Shown here piece after piece: positions 31,612 to 41,660 of a DNA stretch of 64,000 nucleotides (positions within the stretch are counted from its first letter, which is position 1; every line of letters starts with the position of its first letter). This DNA comes from Prorocentrum cordatum (Eukaryota; Sar; Dinophyceae; Prorocentrales; Prorocentraceae). The stretch is from NCBI GenBank assembly GCA_963575745.1, contig CAUYUJ010016160.1, positions 828,178-892,177 of the forward strand, in the 5' to 3' direction. The position numbers and the translations under genes are program-made. Under the pieces are notes generated by a model. It was not told where the DNA came from. It made no database searches and saw only the letters and a list, made by a program, of their open reading frames with translations.

Positions 31612-31945
31612 GCCACGCGCAGAGGGGGGTATAGGGGGAGAGGGGAAGGCTACTTAGAAGCACCCCCCTGCTTAGAATGCGTGGGCCACCCTTCTAAGAA
31701 GCTTGTGGCTGCTGCTTAGAGGCTGTTTCTGGCGTGCTTCGAAGATGCGGGTGGCTTGCTCCTAAGAAGCTGTGCTTGCTTCTAAGAAGCAGCTCCGTGC
31801 TCCTAAGAAGTTGCTGGGGTGCTTCTACGACACGGCGCGGCCCTGGCTTCTCGGAAAGGCGGCCGGCGCCTTCTAAGAGGCCGCCGCCTTCGGAGAAGCC
31901 CTCCCCCCTCTCCCTGGTTGCCCCCTTGTGCGCGCCGACGGTCCC
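31612..31945. mobile_element. CTTCTAAGAA-type element, copy 2
   Basis: Starts GGCCACGCGCAGAGGGGGGT and ends CCCCCCTCTCCC then CTTGTGCGCGCCG. The interior has about eight CTTCTAAGAAGC-like motifs, each a 12-bp palindrome. The uninterrupted right end shows what copy 1 (23633) looked like before the hairpin element entered it. Confidence 0.6.
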
Positions 31946-31949
31946 CCCC

Positions 31950-32420
31950 CAGATCCCGACGTCATGGTTTATTCATCATACACCTTAGGCGATGCTTAAG
32001 AAAACTTGAGTTTTCGGCCAGAGTCTCGATTATTCTTAACGTTTCAATGTAAATCCTACGTTTTTTATTGAAATGTTGGGTTTTTATTCAAGATCTGAGA
32101 CTATGAATTTCTTAACCCATGATTTCTTCAGCATTTCGCAGGGTGTACCGACCCCCAAAGATCTCGGCCACTTCGTCAGGACCCGCTCCTCGTCCCGGTC
32201 GTTTTTGTTGACGGCCCCGAGGCCCAGCGAGGGCTCCGAGAGGCTGACAACAGCGAGCAATTTTCGGTTGAGCATGTTTCATGCTTCGAGGGGGTCTGGG
32301 TCTCCTGTCCGTTGCCTTTTCCCTTCCCCCCGCGGGTAGAGCTTTCCCCCTCCCTGCCTTCCCCCCCCTCCTCTGGGCTCTGGCCCGATCTCGGGGACTG
32401 GCCCTTCATCACAGACTACT
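31950..32420. other. AT-richer segment and decayed R7-like repeat
   Basis: Positions 31965-32115 are unusually AT-rich. Positions 32135-32300 resemble R7 (GACGGCCCCGAGGCCCAG, a CGAGGG start and GGGTCTGGGTC). No gene recognised. Confidence 0.4.
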
Positions 32421-32426
32421 TCGCAT

Positions 32427-32499
32427 CCTCCTCTTCCTCCTCCTCCTCCTCCTCCTCCTCCTCCTCCTCCTCCTCCTCCTCCTCTCTCGCGCTCCTCTC

Positions 32500-32540
<41 letters not shown>

Positions 32541-32548
32541 CTCCGTCT
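32427..32548. repeat. (TCC)n microsatellite
   Basis: TCC triplets with occasional CTT. Confidence 0.95.
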
Positions 32549-32949
32549 CTCGGCGGTTTGGGAAGTCGTGGAGCCAAAGCCAAACCAGCCGTCAGGACCT
32601 GTTCATGATTTGGGAGGTCCCCGTACCCAGACCCCTTCGGATCATAAGATATCAGGACGGGAGTTGTTGTTTTGATTTTTTCTGCCTCTAGGTGCCCTCG
32701 AGGGCCACAGGACCGTCCAACAACGACTCGGAATGAGAAACCGGTCCCGGTGAATGGGTCGAGACCTCCAGGTGTCCACGATCTAAGGAAGGCATGATGT
32801 CGGGGCCTGGGCAGTTAACTAACCTCAAAGTGGGACCCCCGACTTGGTCTGGGGCGCATTCTGGCCAGATGTCCGAGGAATGCCCAGGGGAGGCCCAGAG
32901 ATGCACACTCAGAGCCGTGATCTTAGGTCCTCGACTTCTGGAAGTCCCG

Positions 32950-33350
32950 ACCCTTTCCCTTGATCCTTGACAGTTTTTGGATCCTTGATCCTTGATCCTT
33001 GATCCTTAGTCGTGTGCTTGATCCTTGACAGTTTTTGGATCCTTGATCCTTGATTGAAGTTCCCTTGATCCTTGACCCTTGATCCTTGGTCGTGTGCTTG
33101 GTCCTTGGCAGTTTTTTTGGAGCGTGATGGCCAGGAAGGCCCGACGAAGGCCCCCCCCCCCCAGAGGCCGCAAGCGGCGAAACACTGCCGTGTTGTTCTC
33201 GGTCATCTCGTTGGAAGCTTGGGCTCCACACCGCGTATCCCCGACTCCGGATCCTCTTCCTCGATCCTCGATCCTCGATCCTCTTCCTCTTCCTCGGTCC
33301 TCTGCCTCGATCCTCTTCCTCGACCCTCTTCCTCGATCCTCGGTCCTCTC
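32950..33350. repeat. GATCCTTGATCC-type tandems in two blocks
   Basis: TTGATCC heptamer runs at 32950-33105 with two TCGTGTGCTTGATCCTTG-like punctuating segments, and a CTCGATCCTCTTC-type run at about 33245-33350. Between them, 33110-33240 has a C run and an R7-like AGAGGCCGCAAGCGGCGAA. Confidence 0.8.
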
Positions 33351-33474
33351 CTGGCGGCGTCCGCCAGATCAGCCTGGAGGCCGCCGGGGAGCTGGTGAGG
33401 GCGACCAGGACCCGCGGGGGGCTCATGCCGCGGGGGCCTGCGGCGTCGCCACGCTGCCCATTGTGGGGGTGCAG

Positions 33475-33565
33475 AGGAGGGCAGGAGGACAGGAGGAGGA
33501 GGAGGAGGAGGAGGAGGAGGACGAGGAGGACGAGGAGGACGAGGAGGATAAGAGGGACACGGGGA
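33475..33565. repeat. (GGA)n microsatellite
   Basis: AGGAGG triplets at 33488-33550 with GAC interruptions. Confidence 0.85.
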
Positions 33566-33567
33566 CC

Positions 33568-33847
33568 GCTCGGGTTCGGAAGGGATCTCGCTGTTCCATC
33601 GGGCAATTCCCGAGCTGTTCCTCTAGCGCTCCTCGTGCACTCCAGATTTCGTAATAAAAGGGAGGGGGTCTGGACCCTCCAAGACAAGCCATTTCAGACC
33701 TCCCCCGTGGGAGAACCCTCCAAAACATCGTCCCCTGTGGGGGTGCAGACAAGAGGTGAAGGAAGGAACCGCTCGGGTTCGGAAGGGATCTCGCTGTTCC
33801 ATCGGGGAATTCCCGAGCTGTTCCTCCAGCGCTCCTCGTGCACTCCG
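33568..33847. repeat. 78-bp direct duplication flanking an M2 fragment
   Basis: CCGCTCGGGTTCGGAAGGGA starts a segment at 33568-33645 that recurs at 33770-33847 with about two differences, both ending GCTCCTCGTGCACTC. Between them lies a truncated, inverted M2 piece (33641-33730). A weaker relative occurs at about 34843-34920. Confidence 0.75.
33641..33730 (-). mobile_element. TA-type foldback element fragment (family M2)
   Basis: Starts CTCCAGATTTCGTAATAAAA and continues as the inverse of the right half of the copies at 4555 and 45493, stopping at ACATCGTCCCC. One end is missing and no TA duplication is seen. Confidence 0.75.
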
Positions 33848-33854
33848 TCGTCCT

Positions 33855-34020
33855 GTTTCCGGAGGGAAAGAAACACACAGACACAATTCATCGGCGACTC
33901 CACAGAGAATGTGGGAAGATATGGGAAGTGGGGGGGGAGACAAACACTCAGAAAGTGCAGGAAAGTATGGGGAATCTGTTTATTTGCGTGTATTTTATTT
34001 GTGTGTCCCAGGGCCCCTCC
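33855..34020 (+). repeat. Dispersed repeat R4, copy 2
   Basis: GGAGGGAAAGAAACACACAG, ACACAATTCATCGGCGA, GGGGGGGGAGACAAACA and TTTGTGTGTCCCAGGGCCCC in the order seen at 22970 and 42003. Confidence 0.8.
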
Positions 34021-35533
34021 ACTGTTGGGTGCCACGAATTGGCGTCTTCCCTCGTTTGACGATGCGCGTCGGTGTGCACCCGGCCAGGGTCAGCGCCTGC
34101 CGGGGGGGGGGTCGAAGGTTTTCGGAAGCTTCCTGCGGTTTTGGGGGGGGCCCGGGGCGCTTTCCGCCAGCTGCTCCCGGTCAAGACGGGGCAGTCGAAG
34201 GCCAGACTGTCAGATCGGATTGGGCCCCAAGGGCCAATCTGGCCTGGCCAGGCTGGATGATTTGGGTTCTTCGCCAGACTGGATTCGCGTTGGCTCCCTC
34301 GCCAGATTGCCTCCGTTTGCCAGGTTGGGCCTGCCAGGTTGGCGCCAGATTGGCTTCGACTACCCCGCAAGAGCGTGTCAGGGATGTCGGAGTCGTGGTC
34401 CGTGTGGGGCCTGACCCTGAGGGGAAGCGTTTGGGGGGCTAGGCTCTGGGGGGGACGCATCGACCCCCCATCGCCCATGGACCGCCGACAGGGGCCCGAT
34501 AGCCCGCCCCGCCCGGGAACTTGCGGGTTCGCTATCGGGGGCCTATCGCCGGTCAATCGGCGATGTATCGGAGATTCCACATCGATGGTTTCCCGCTGAG
34601 CATGTCTCCCTCGTCCCCCCCCCCCCGTCGGGTCGGACGAAGGTGGGGGCGAAAGGGATTGGGACGGGGGGGGATGCGAAATCTGCTGCGTGTAGGTGGT
34701 CTCGGCCTGGCCGCCGAGCGAGCTCCGCGCCACGACACTTGGTCGCCTCTGGCGCCGGGAGGCGCTGTGGAAACCACACGCCTGCACCCTATTCGCTAAC
34801 ACGCCCTTGTCTGAAGTCAAGGCGCTGAAAGAAGGACAGCTTTGGGTGCGGAAGGGGCTCGCTGTTCCTAAGATCATTCCGTGGTTGTTCCTCTGGCCCT
34901 CCCTTGTGCACCCAGGCGCTTCCAGTGCCAACCTGAGGGGCGCGCGAACCAGGCAAGGAATTCGAGTGAAACTTTCTGATGACACGCGTGCTACACTTTC
35001 CGTCTTCTGGATTGACACCGCTACCTCCGGCTCTTCCTCCTCCTCCTCCTCCTCCTCCTCCTCAGGTCCCCCCTCTGCGCGCACGTATTTTGCCGTGTGA
35101 AGAATCCCCCCTCAGCACGTCACAGCTTCCATTCCCTTCCCTCAATGTAATGTTTGGGTGCGTGTATCCTCAGACCCCAGCTGTCCTCCTGAGTGTGGCT
35201 TGGTCTGAAGGGTCGTGTGCTTGTCTTGTTGTCTCTTGCTCTCAGCGTGGCGTGGCTTGACAGTGTCGTGCCTGAGTTTGGCTCATCGTCTGTTCGCTTG
35301 GCTCACCCTGGCCTCGGATACTTTGGGGAGAAGCATAGACAACGACAGGTGGGGTCTGTGGCGTCTCGTCATTTTCAGAGCCAGCTTGGCTCGAGCGCGA
35401 TGTGCGTGTAAACACTGCATGGCGATAGGGGAAGAGGTAGGGAAAGAGCGAGAGTGAGAGACGAGCCGCGGATGGGGCTTACGCTTGGCAATTAGGTGAG
35501 CGTTGCAACGCGCGTCTGAGTGTCTTGGCTGGA
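34021..35533. other. Upstream region of the MKT1-like gene
   Basis: Holds an M1-like relic at about 34440-34590 (CGATGTATCGGAGATTCC), a TCC run at 35036-35064, and otherwise unique DNA. Just before the MKT1-like start there is AATTAG|GTGAGCGTTGC at about 35492; an AG of this kind is what spliced-leader addition would use, but no site can be fixed. No TATA-type promoter seen. Confidence 0.4.
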
Positions 35534-38224
35534 ATGCGGGTGCGGCATCTGCAGACGCTCCTTGTGGATCACAAATTGATTAACTCCGATGCGGTCAGTG
35601 CCCTCGGGAATCTCCGAGTAGGCATAGATGTTGTCTATTGGCTTAGGTCAATACAGTCCCTCAAGGACGCTTTCGCAGATGCGATCGGTGGCATACCACC
35701 TGGGATCTTCTTCTTCGTGGACAAGGAGCTGGAGTGGTATACGAAGTGTGGCATCACGCCTGTCTTTGTGTTTCAGGGGGTTTCGCTGGGTCCCCCGCAG
35801 GCCGCATCCGCAGTCAGAATGGACCAACAGATGGACATGGCGTGGACGTACCTGAAGCAAGGTTATAAGAGCGAGGCTCAGAAGTGCTTCGCCGTGTCGA
35901 CAAGCCGGATCAACAGCGATTTCGTCTATTTGATTTTCCACCACTTGAAGCAGAGGGGTTGCGAAGTCTTGCAGGCGCCGTACCTCGCTGGGGCGCAGCT
36001 GGCCCACTTTGCACAGCAGAGGTGCGTGGATATGGTGTATGGTCCCCCCGGCCTGCTGCTTTACGGCATCCCGCAGGTCATTGTTGCTGTAGACTGGGGG
36101 AAGGGCCGATTCGACTGGGTGTCGCTGGAGGCGGTCCTGACCAAGTGGACCCTCACCAAGGACCAGTTCATCGACGTCTGCTTGCTAGCCGGCACGGAGC
36201 ACTGCTTGACTTATCCCTACCTCACGCAGGTGTCTCAGGGATCCAGTTGCCGCTTCAGTTTGGATGCAGCCATCCAGTTAGTCAAACAGGCTCCGCTGAT
36301 GCAGTGGATGGCCAACTTCCCAAATGACCAAATGAGGGAGGAGCACATTGAGAGCTATAGTATCAGCAAGGTTCTCGTGAATAGCGCCCCCATCCTTCAC
36401 GTGCGAGACGCTTGTATTCGCCCTCTTGACGAGGCTCAGTGGCCCGGGCAAGATCTAGACAGAGGTGGTCGGAAAGGCATGGTCCCTCGCGATTTCAGCG
36501 ACATTGTAGGGCAAATGCTTCCAGACAAGCTGTACTTCTTGATGGTGCAGGGTATCATCTCGTCCAAGCTCCCCCAAGCGCTGGCTAAGGGCGAGTGGCT
36601 TGACAAGTCGCAGCCGTTCGTGGACACGGCCGAGCTTCGCGGCCTCATCACAGACCTGTCCGAATACAGGCAGGTCGCACTCGGACTCGTGGCGAGGCAC
36701 CTGCACGCCTCCTACACGAAGAAGAGCATCAGGTGCAACGCCTTCTGGGAGCCGCCCTGGGGACAGGCAGGCGAGGGCTCTGCACTCAGGTCCATCCAGC
36801 CGAAGAAGCTGAAGGCGACGCTGCGCTGGCGGTTCTGCACAGAAGACGTGGAGGCTTACCAGCCTGTAACGTATCCCTATCCCTATGCTGGGCACCTCCT
36901 CATCACGATGCCAATCTTAGGGATTCCCTTTTTTGTTGAGGGCGGGTCCCTAAGATTGTCATCGCCTTTTGGCGTGTCAATCTTAGGGATAGGGATACGT
37001 TCGAGGCTGGTAAGAGGCGGAGATGATGCGGCAAGGGGTCGCCAAGGTCGACCTCAAGTTCTGCCTCAGGTGGCACGCGCACGAGCACACCAAGGACGGG
37101 CAGTTCGTCAAGAATCTTACGAAGTTCGGCGAGTCCCAGATCGCACCAGATTTGCTTTCACTGTCAGCCTTGGTGCATTTTATGCTTCTGGAGCACCTGG
37201 AGTTGATTGGCGACGACGGTGGAATCACTCACCTGGGCGATGTCCTCAAGGACAGCCCGACGTCGTTTCAGGAGCCGGTGCTGGTGGCCATGGAGCTCAT
37301 GAAGTTCGGATTGCTGACGGCAGAGCCCTTCGAGCCCGGGCAGCCGGACATGCCGTTCCCAGAGCAGCTGCAGTATCCCAGGATCGGGCGGGCCAAGGAC
37401 CAGGATAACTCTTTCCAGAGCGATCCGGAAGCCTTTCAGAGCGTTGAAAATGCGCTCTGGAACGACCACCAGAGCCGCCAGGTTCCAGCGATCCCGGTTT
37501 ACCCCAGTCAGATGTTGTCCTGGTCCTGGTTTCGTCTTGCAGGATGCCGGTTCAGCCAGGCGTCAGATCCGAGTTCTTGCTCAGCCGTGTGATGTCCCTG
37601 CTCCCCATGAGGTTAAAAAACCATAGCTGGAATGCGAATGTCGTTTTCGACCTGGCCGCGTTCCACTGCTTCCTGAAGGTTCTCAGGCGAACACTGAGGC
37701 AGATGACGGAGGCGGTGCTCACCTCGATCCTGCTGAAGGACATCAGCCTCGTGAGTCTGCTGCCGAGTGGGTTCCTGTGTGCGACACCTCGCCGCGGAGA
37801 CCCCGTGCAGACGCCCGCCGTTCTCCCAACGTTCATGGTGCCGCGTGCGTGCATGGGTGTGGTTGCACTGTATCCGGCTGCCTGCGGCAAGGCCCACCAC
37901 CGAGCCAGCCCGGCATGGCCCTGACAGCCACAAAGCGCGTAACCACGGTTTCTCTTTGAGCTGCGCGCGGACCTCCGATAGGTGCTGTGTGCGCAGTTGC
38001 CCAGCTTGTTCTTGGGCGCCGACTGTTCGGAGGGGTAGGGGAGGCCGTAACGGGTGACGCCTCGTGCCCCCAGGTTTGGGACAGCCGTGATGAGGATTAT
38101 GGGTTTACGATGAGGAGGAGGAGGAGGAGGAGGAGGAGGAGGAGGAGGAGGAGGAGTAGGAGGAGGAGGAGGAGGAGGAGGAGGAGGACGAGGAGGAGGA
38201 GGAGGAGGAGGAGCAGGAGCAGGT

Positions 38225-38280
<56 letters not shown>

Positions 38281-39510
38281 AGGTGGAAGAAAAAGGCTGC
38301 CACATGTAACGCCTTCTGTCCTTCATGTCCTGAGGAGCTCGCATGGAGCTCAGATGGGTCGTCTTGTGGCTGTCTTGGGCTCCTGTGGGGCAGTCTTTGG
38401 GGTCCATTGGTGCCCTCTTTGGGGCGCTTTAGTGGTGTCTTGGGGCCCTCTTGGGCCGTCCTGGGGCTCTCTTGGGTCGTCTTGGGGCTCCTTTGGCTGG
38501 AGGTGTCTTTGGGCCGTCGTGGGGCCGTGTTGGCGCCATCTTGGGCCGTGGAAGGGCATTCCAAGGCCTTGTTGGGTCTCTCTGGAGGCCCTCTTTAGCC
38601 GTCTTGCACCCGTCTTGGGCCATCATGGGGCCTCATGAGCCGTCTTGAGCTGAAACGTCAATGCAAGCATCTGTCCAAACACATGGTTTGGCATCGATGA
38701 TGCTGGCCTCCTCGGTCCAGCTGGGATCGGCTTGGAAACCGCTTGAGCAGTCTTGGAGACCTCTTGGCCGTTTCGAGGCGGTATCAAGCCGTCTTGGAGG
38801 CCGCATGAGGCCATACTGGCAGCCTTGGTGGCCTGCCTGGGCCGTCTCGGAAGCAAGTGTGGGCATCTTGGACGCGGTGCGCGCAGCAGTCCGATACCAG
38901 GAGGGGGGGGGCTTGAAGGATTATTTTGTTCATGCTGGACAGCACTTGGCATTCTACCACACCTCAACGTGGCCCGGCGACACGGTGGCGGATTTTCTTA
39001 ACTACACGAAGGGGGCGCACGAGTTTGAGTCCGACCTCGCCGAGAATTTCCCATGCTGTGCGCATCCTCTGGCCGACCTCAAGCTGGCGATCCTCTTCTG
39101 GGAGGACCTGCGGCGCTGCGTGGACGGCATCGCCGAGCCGCTCGGGGCAACGGAGCTGGCCGAGGACGTGAAGGTCGCGAGCAAGATGCTGCTGGATCAG
39201 CAGCGGCGCCTACACGTGTTCCCCGACCAGGGCGACGTGAGCGCGGCTCGCGGCGAGGGCCCGGCGGTGGGCCCCGCGAGGCCCCAGCAGGCGCCGGGGC
39301 ACGCCCAGCGCGGGCAGCAGGTGCCGCGGGGGCCGCCGCACCACGCCCAGCAGGCGCGCCCGCACCCGCAGCAGCAGCGCGAGCAGCAGCAGCACCCACA
39401 GCCGCGCGGGCACCCGAAGGGCGGGGCGCACCACACCCAGGCAGGCGGGTGCCCGCAGGGCAGTGGCGGCCAGCACGGAGGCTCGGGGCCGCGGGCCGCG
39501 CGTCTCCCCA
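35534..39510 (+). CDS. MKT1: MKT1-like post-transcriptional regulator (XPG/FEN1 fold), four exons, 3' end open
   Basis: Exons inferred: 35534-36865, 37017-37471, 37543-37750, 38901-~39500; the first three total exactly 665 codons. The start MRVRHLQTLLVDHKLI with GIDVVYWLRS (Asp32), then DAIGGIPPGIFFFVDKELEW and CGITPVFVFQG, is the N-terminal XPG-like domain of the Mkt1 family. The XPG-I region reads QAPYLAGAQLAHFAQQRCVD and MVYGPPGLLLYG, lacking the acidic residues of active nucleases, so it is probably a non-catalytic fold. Exons 2-4 look like the family's C-terminal domain (SEFLLSRVMSLLPMRL, FHCFLKVLRRTLRQMTEAVL, HPLADLKLAILFWEDLRR). The tail is Gln/His/Gly-rich. About 865 residues, near the usual ~830. 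In yeast and trypanosomes Mkt1 acts with Pbp1-type partners on mRNA stability and translation. The ATG at 35534 matches the family's N-terminus. The end is uncertain: the frame runs into the M1 element at 39511. Confidence 0.8.
36856..37013 (+). mobile_element. 158-bp inverted-repeat element forming intron 1 of the MKT1-like gene (introner-like)
   Basis: Ends TTACCAGCCTGTAACG and CGTTCGAGGCTGGTAA, with TATCCCTATCCC / GGGATAGGGATA inside. Flanked by GAGGC on both sides (36851-36855 and 37014-37018), a 5-bp target duplication. Unspliced, the downstream MKT1 frame is lost. A GT donor at 36866 lies within the left terminal repeat and an AG at 37015-37016 within the right target duplication; their use gives a phase-0 intron of 151 nt and restores the frame. 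Another 158-bp copy, inverted, is at 60589. Confidence 0.8.
37472..37542 (+). other. Intron 2 of the MKT1-like gene, probable GA-AG
   Basis: The obvious GT at 37482 paired with AG at 37541-37542 puts exon 3 in a frame that stops at about 37626. Starting the intron at GA (37472) keeps the frame that reads SEFLLSRVMSLLPMRL. The ends share CAG (CCA|GAG and GCA|GGA), so the exact junction is ambiguous by a base or two. Non-GT donors, including GA, are known in dinoflagellates. Confidence 0.5.
38103..38285. repeat. (GGA)n and (GGAGCA)n microsatellite
   Basis: GGA triplets to about 38210, then a regular GGAGCA hexamer run to 38275, then GGA. Inside intron 3. Confidence 0.95.
38340..38880. repeat. 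CTTGGGCC-type repeat tract, second copy
   Basis: Same style as 80-560: TCTTGGGGCCCTCTTGGGCC and variants, decaying toward the right. Frames are not called. Confidence 0.6.
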
Positions 39511-39704
39511 GGGCTCCCACGAGGGGGTCGGAGCAGAGGGGGGGTCGGAGGATCGCGCCTCGTCGCCGATGCATCGCCGATGCGGCCCGACGTGGAGCCC
39601 GATGTGCTTCACGTAGGCGTCGCCGATGCATCGCTGCTGCATCGCCGATGCATCGCCGATGCATCGCTGATGTATCGGCGATGCGGCGCCATCTAGGAGG
39701 CCTC
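39511..39704. mobile_element. GATGCATCG foldback element, copy 2 (family M1)
   Basis: Doubled GGGGTCGGAG at the left, ATCGCCGATGCATCGCCGAT units inside, and GCGGCGCCATCTAGGAGG CCT at the right. It interrupts the end of the MKT1-like reading frame, so it lies in the 3' intron, UTR or terminal coding sequence. Confidence 0.7.
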
Positions 39705-39734
39705 TCTTCTTTCGAAGAGCAAGGACCGCTTGAC

Positions 39735-39915
39735 CAGGGTTTCTCGGAGCTCCGCGCGGCCTTCTTGGATCAGCGCAGGGCCCCCTGGCGGCGCCTCCAG
39801 CGCCGCCATTGGCGTGCTCCGCGCACCAGGGGGCATTATTTTGTGGACGTGCCCTGGACCTCCGAGACCCCTGACGTGCTCCGTGCTCCTGGACCTTCGA
39901 GAAATTATGTGAATG
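39735..39915. repeat. Decayed relative of the 23736 hairpin element
   Basis: Shares TTTCTCGGAGCTCCGCGCGG-like and GGCCCCCTGGCGGCGCCTCC segments and the small GCGCTCCGCGC-type palindrome with 23736-23935. Outer ends are degraded. Confidence 0.55.
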
Positions 39916-40309
39916 CAGTGTTTTTCGGCAGCGAGCCTGGGGGGGAAGTGACAAGAGGTGGGCCTTCTCAGAAGGCTCGGAAGTGCCCCGGCCTTCTGAC
40001 AAGGTGTCCAGGCCTTCCCCGAAGACACCGGGCTCCTGAGAGGTCCCGCCGCCTTCTGAGGAGGCCTTCTCCCTCTCGCTTCCCCCCCTCGCTCGCCGCC
40101 GAAGGCCACCCCTCGATCCTCGCGCTGGCCCCCCGTGGGCGCGACGGGCCCTGCAGCCGCGCCCCGGGCACCTGCGCCCGACGCGCGGCGGTGCCTCGCG
40201 CCACCGCAGGAGGGCACCTCGGGCCCGAGGCTGCGACCTGCGGGCCAGCGTGCGCCCGAGAGGGCCCGCCGATCAGGGGTGGACGAGGCGCGCTGGAGGT
40301 CTGCGAGGT

Positions 40310-40397
40310 CTGTGAGGAGGAGGAGGAGGAGGAGGAAGAAGAAGAAGAAGAGGAAGAAAAGGAAGAAGAAGAATAAGAAGAAGAAGAAGAAGGGCTT
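40310..40397. repeat. (GGA/GAA)n microsatellite
   Basis: GGAGGA triplets changing to AAGAAGAAG. Confidence 0.9.
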
Positions 40398-40566
40398 GGC
40401 TGAATTGAAGCGATGGGCACCCGCGTGGCAGCCCGGCTGCAGCCTGCCGCCTTCCCCTGCAGGCGGGGAAGCCCAGCCCAGGGGGCGGGGATGGCAGATC
40501 CAGGCCCAGGTCGGTGCCGGCGGGTTCGGGTCGCGGTCGCGGACTGCTCCAGTTGTTTTGGTTTGT

Positions 40567-40779
40567 CTAGGCCTCCTGGATGGGGTCGGAGTTGATGGGG
40601 TCGGAGGATCGCGCCGCATCGCCGATGCATCGGCGATGCATCGGCAATGCGGCTCGATGTGGGGCCCAATTTTCTCCACACCGACCTCGTCGATGCATCG
40701 CCGACGCCGCCAGCGCATCGCCGATATATGGGCGATGCATTGCCCGTGTATCGGCGAAGATCCTCCGACCCCGTCTATC
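40567..40779. mobile_element. GATGCATCG foldback element, copy 3 (family M1)
   Basis: Left CTAGGCCTCCTGGATGGGGT with a second GGGGTCGGAGGATCGCGCC; interior ATCGCCGATGCATCGGCGAT; right GATCCTCCGACCCCGTCTAT. A solo right end lies at 40956-40981 (CCGACCCCATCTGGGAGGCC). Confidence 0.75.
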
Positions 40780-41130
40780 AAGGGAGAAAAAAACACCCCA
40801 ACCACCATAAATGGCATTTGCTAAACGGCCCGGGGCGTGTGCTAAACGTGCCTCCCCTGTTCGATTCCTTCTTAGCGTGAGTTTGCGAAGCGCCTTCTTT
40901 GGTCGGGGTGCTTACTCTGGGGGTATAGGGTATAGTTCGTTGCTCTCTACTATATTCCGACCCCATCTGGGAGGCCTCTAGTTCGAGGCCTTGCTCTCGG
41001 TCCTCGGCTCGGTTCGCGGCACTCGCGGCAGTGGCGCGTGTCTCTGTGGATCGCTTCGCTTGTCTCCCCCCCACACACTCCTGCATGGTGGCGCAGCTCG
41101 CTCAACGGCAGCCCCGTTTTGCCTCCTCGC
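40780..41130. other. No recognisable gene
   Basis: Contains the solo M1 end and a GTTCGATTCC motif at about 40859 that was considered and rejected as a tRNA B box. Confidence 0.4.
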
Positions 41131-41139
41131 CAGCGCAGT

Positions 41140-41255
41140 GACCTTGCCTAGGAATTCCTAAGGATTCCCTGGAATTCCGAAGGATGCCTAGGAATTCCTC
41201 AGGATTCCCAGGACTTCTCAGGAATCCCTAGGAATTCCTAAGGATTCCTAGCCCC
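41140..41255. repeat. Tandem GGAATTCCTAAGGATTCC-like repeat
   Basis: About six imperfect units of 16-20 bp, each with the palindrome GGAATTCC or TAGGAATTCCTA. Confidence 0.8.
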
Positions 41256-41449
41256 CGACGGACACAGTGTCTCCGTAGGTCCCCGCGGCACCTGCGCCGG
41301 GCCCGTGCGCGGCAGGGACGCCCCAGCAGCACCACGCGCACGCCACGAGGTCTCGGGCGTACCCCGTCGCCGGACCGAGGGGGGCCTGCTGCGCATGGAG
41401 GGGGGAGCGTCTGGGCGGAGGGCGAGCCCCTCGGACGGCTGCTCTTCTC

Positions 41450-41660
41450 CTCGAGGGGAAGAGGACCCCCAACCCTGAGAGCACGATGAAGGCGACGTAG
41501 CCTCACTGAGGAGGCCCTCCCCCCGTCTTCACACGAGGGATCGTAGATCTGGGCGGCTTGGTTCGATACATCTGCAGAAAAAGAGACCCCCTGTCCCTCA
41601 TGCTTTGGGCCCTCCTGACTGAGGTCCCCTCCAACAGGGTTAGGGGTCCTCTTCTTGCTG
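41450..41660. mobile_element. Foldback element, copy 1 (family M3)
   Basis: CGAGGGGAAGAGGACCCCCA, then GATGAAGGCGACGTAGCCTC and ACTGAGG at the left; GTTAGGGGTCCTCTTCTTGC at the right; core GGTTCGATACATCTGCAG. The fuller copy is at 47777-48063. Confidence 0.65.

Larger units (their letters stand above)
37751..38900 (+). other. Intron 3 of the MKT1-like gene
   Basis: Donor CTC|GTGAGT after codon DISL and acceptor GATACCAG|GAG, both phase 0. The 1150-bp intron contains the GGA/GCA array (38103-38285) and the CTTGGGCC-type tract (38340-38880), so intron growth is by repeat accumulation. Confidence 0.7.

Noticed and set aside
35525-37408. MKT1-like frame read straight through 36866-37016
   Set aside because: It is open through the inserted element but then enters the wrong phase (Arg/Gln-rich), losing the C-terminal domain that is clear in the other frame.
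40850-40880. GTTCGATTCC resembling a tRNA B box
   Set aside because: No matching A box and no cloverleaf stems could be drawn around it.
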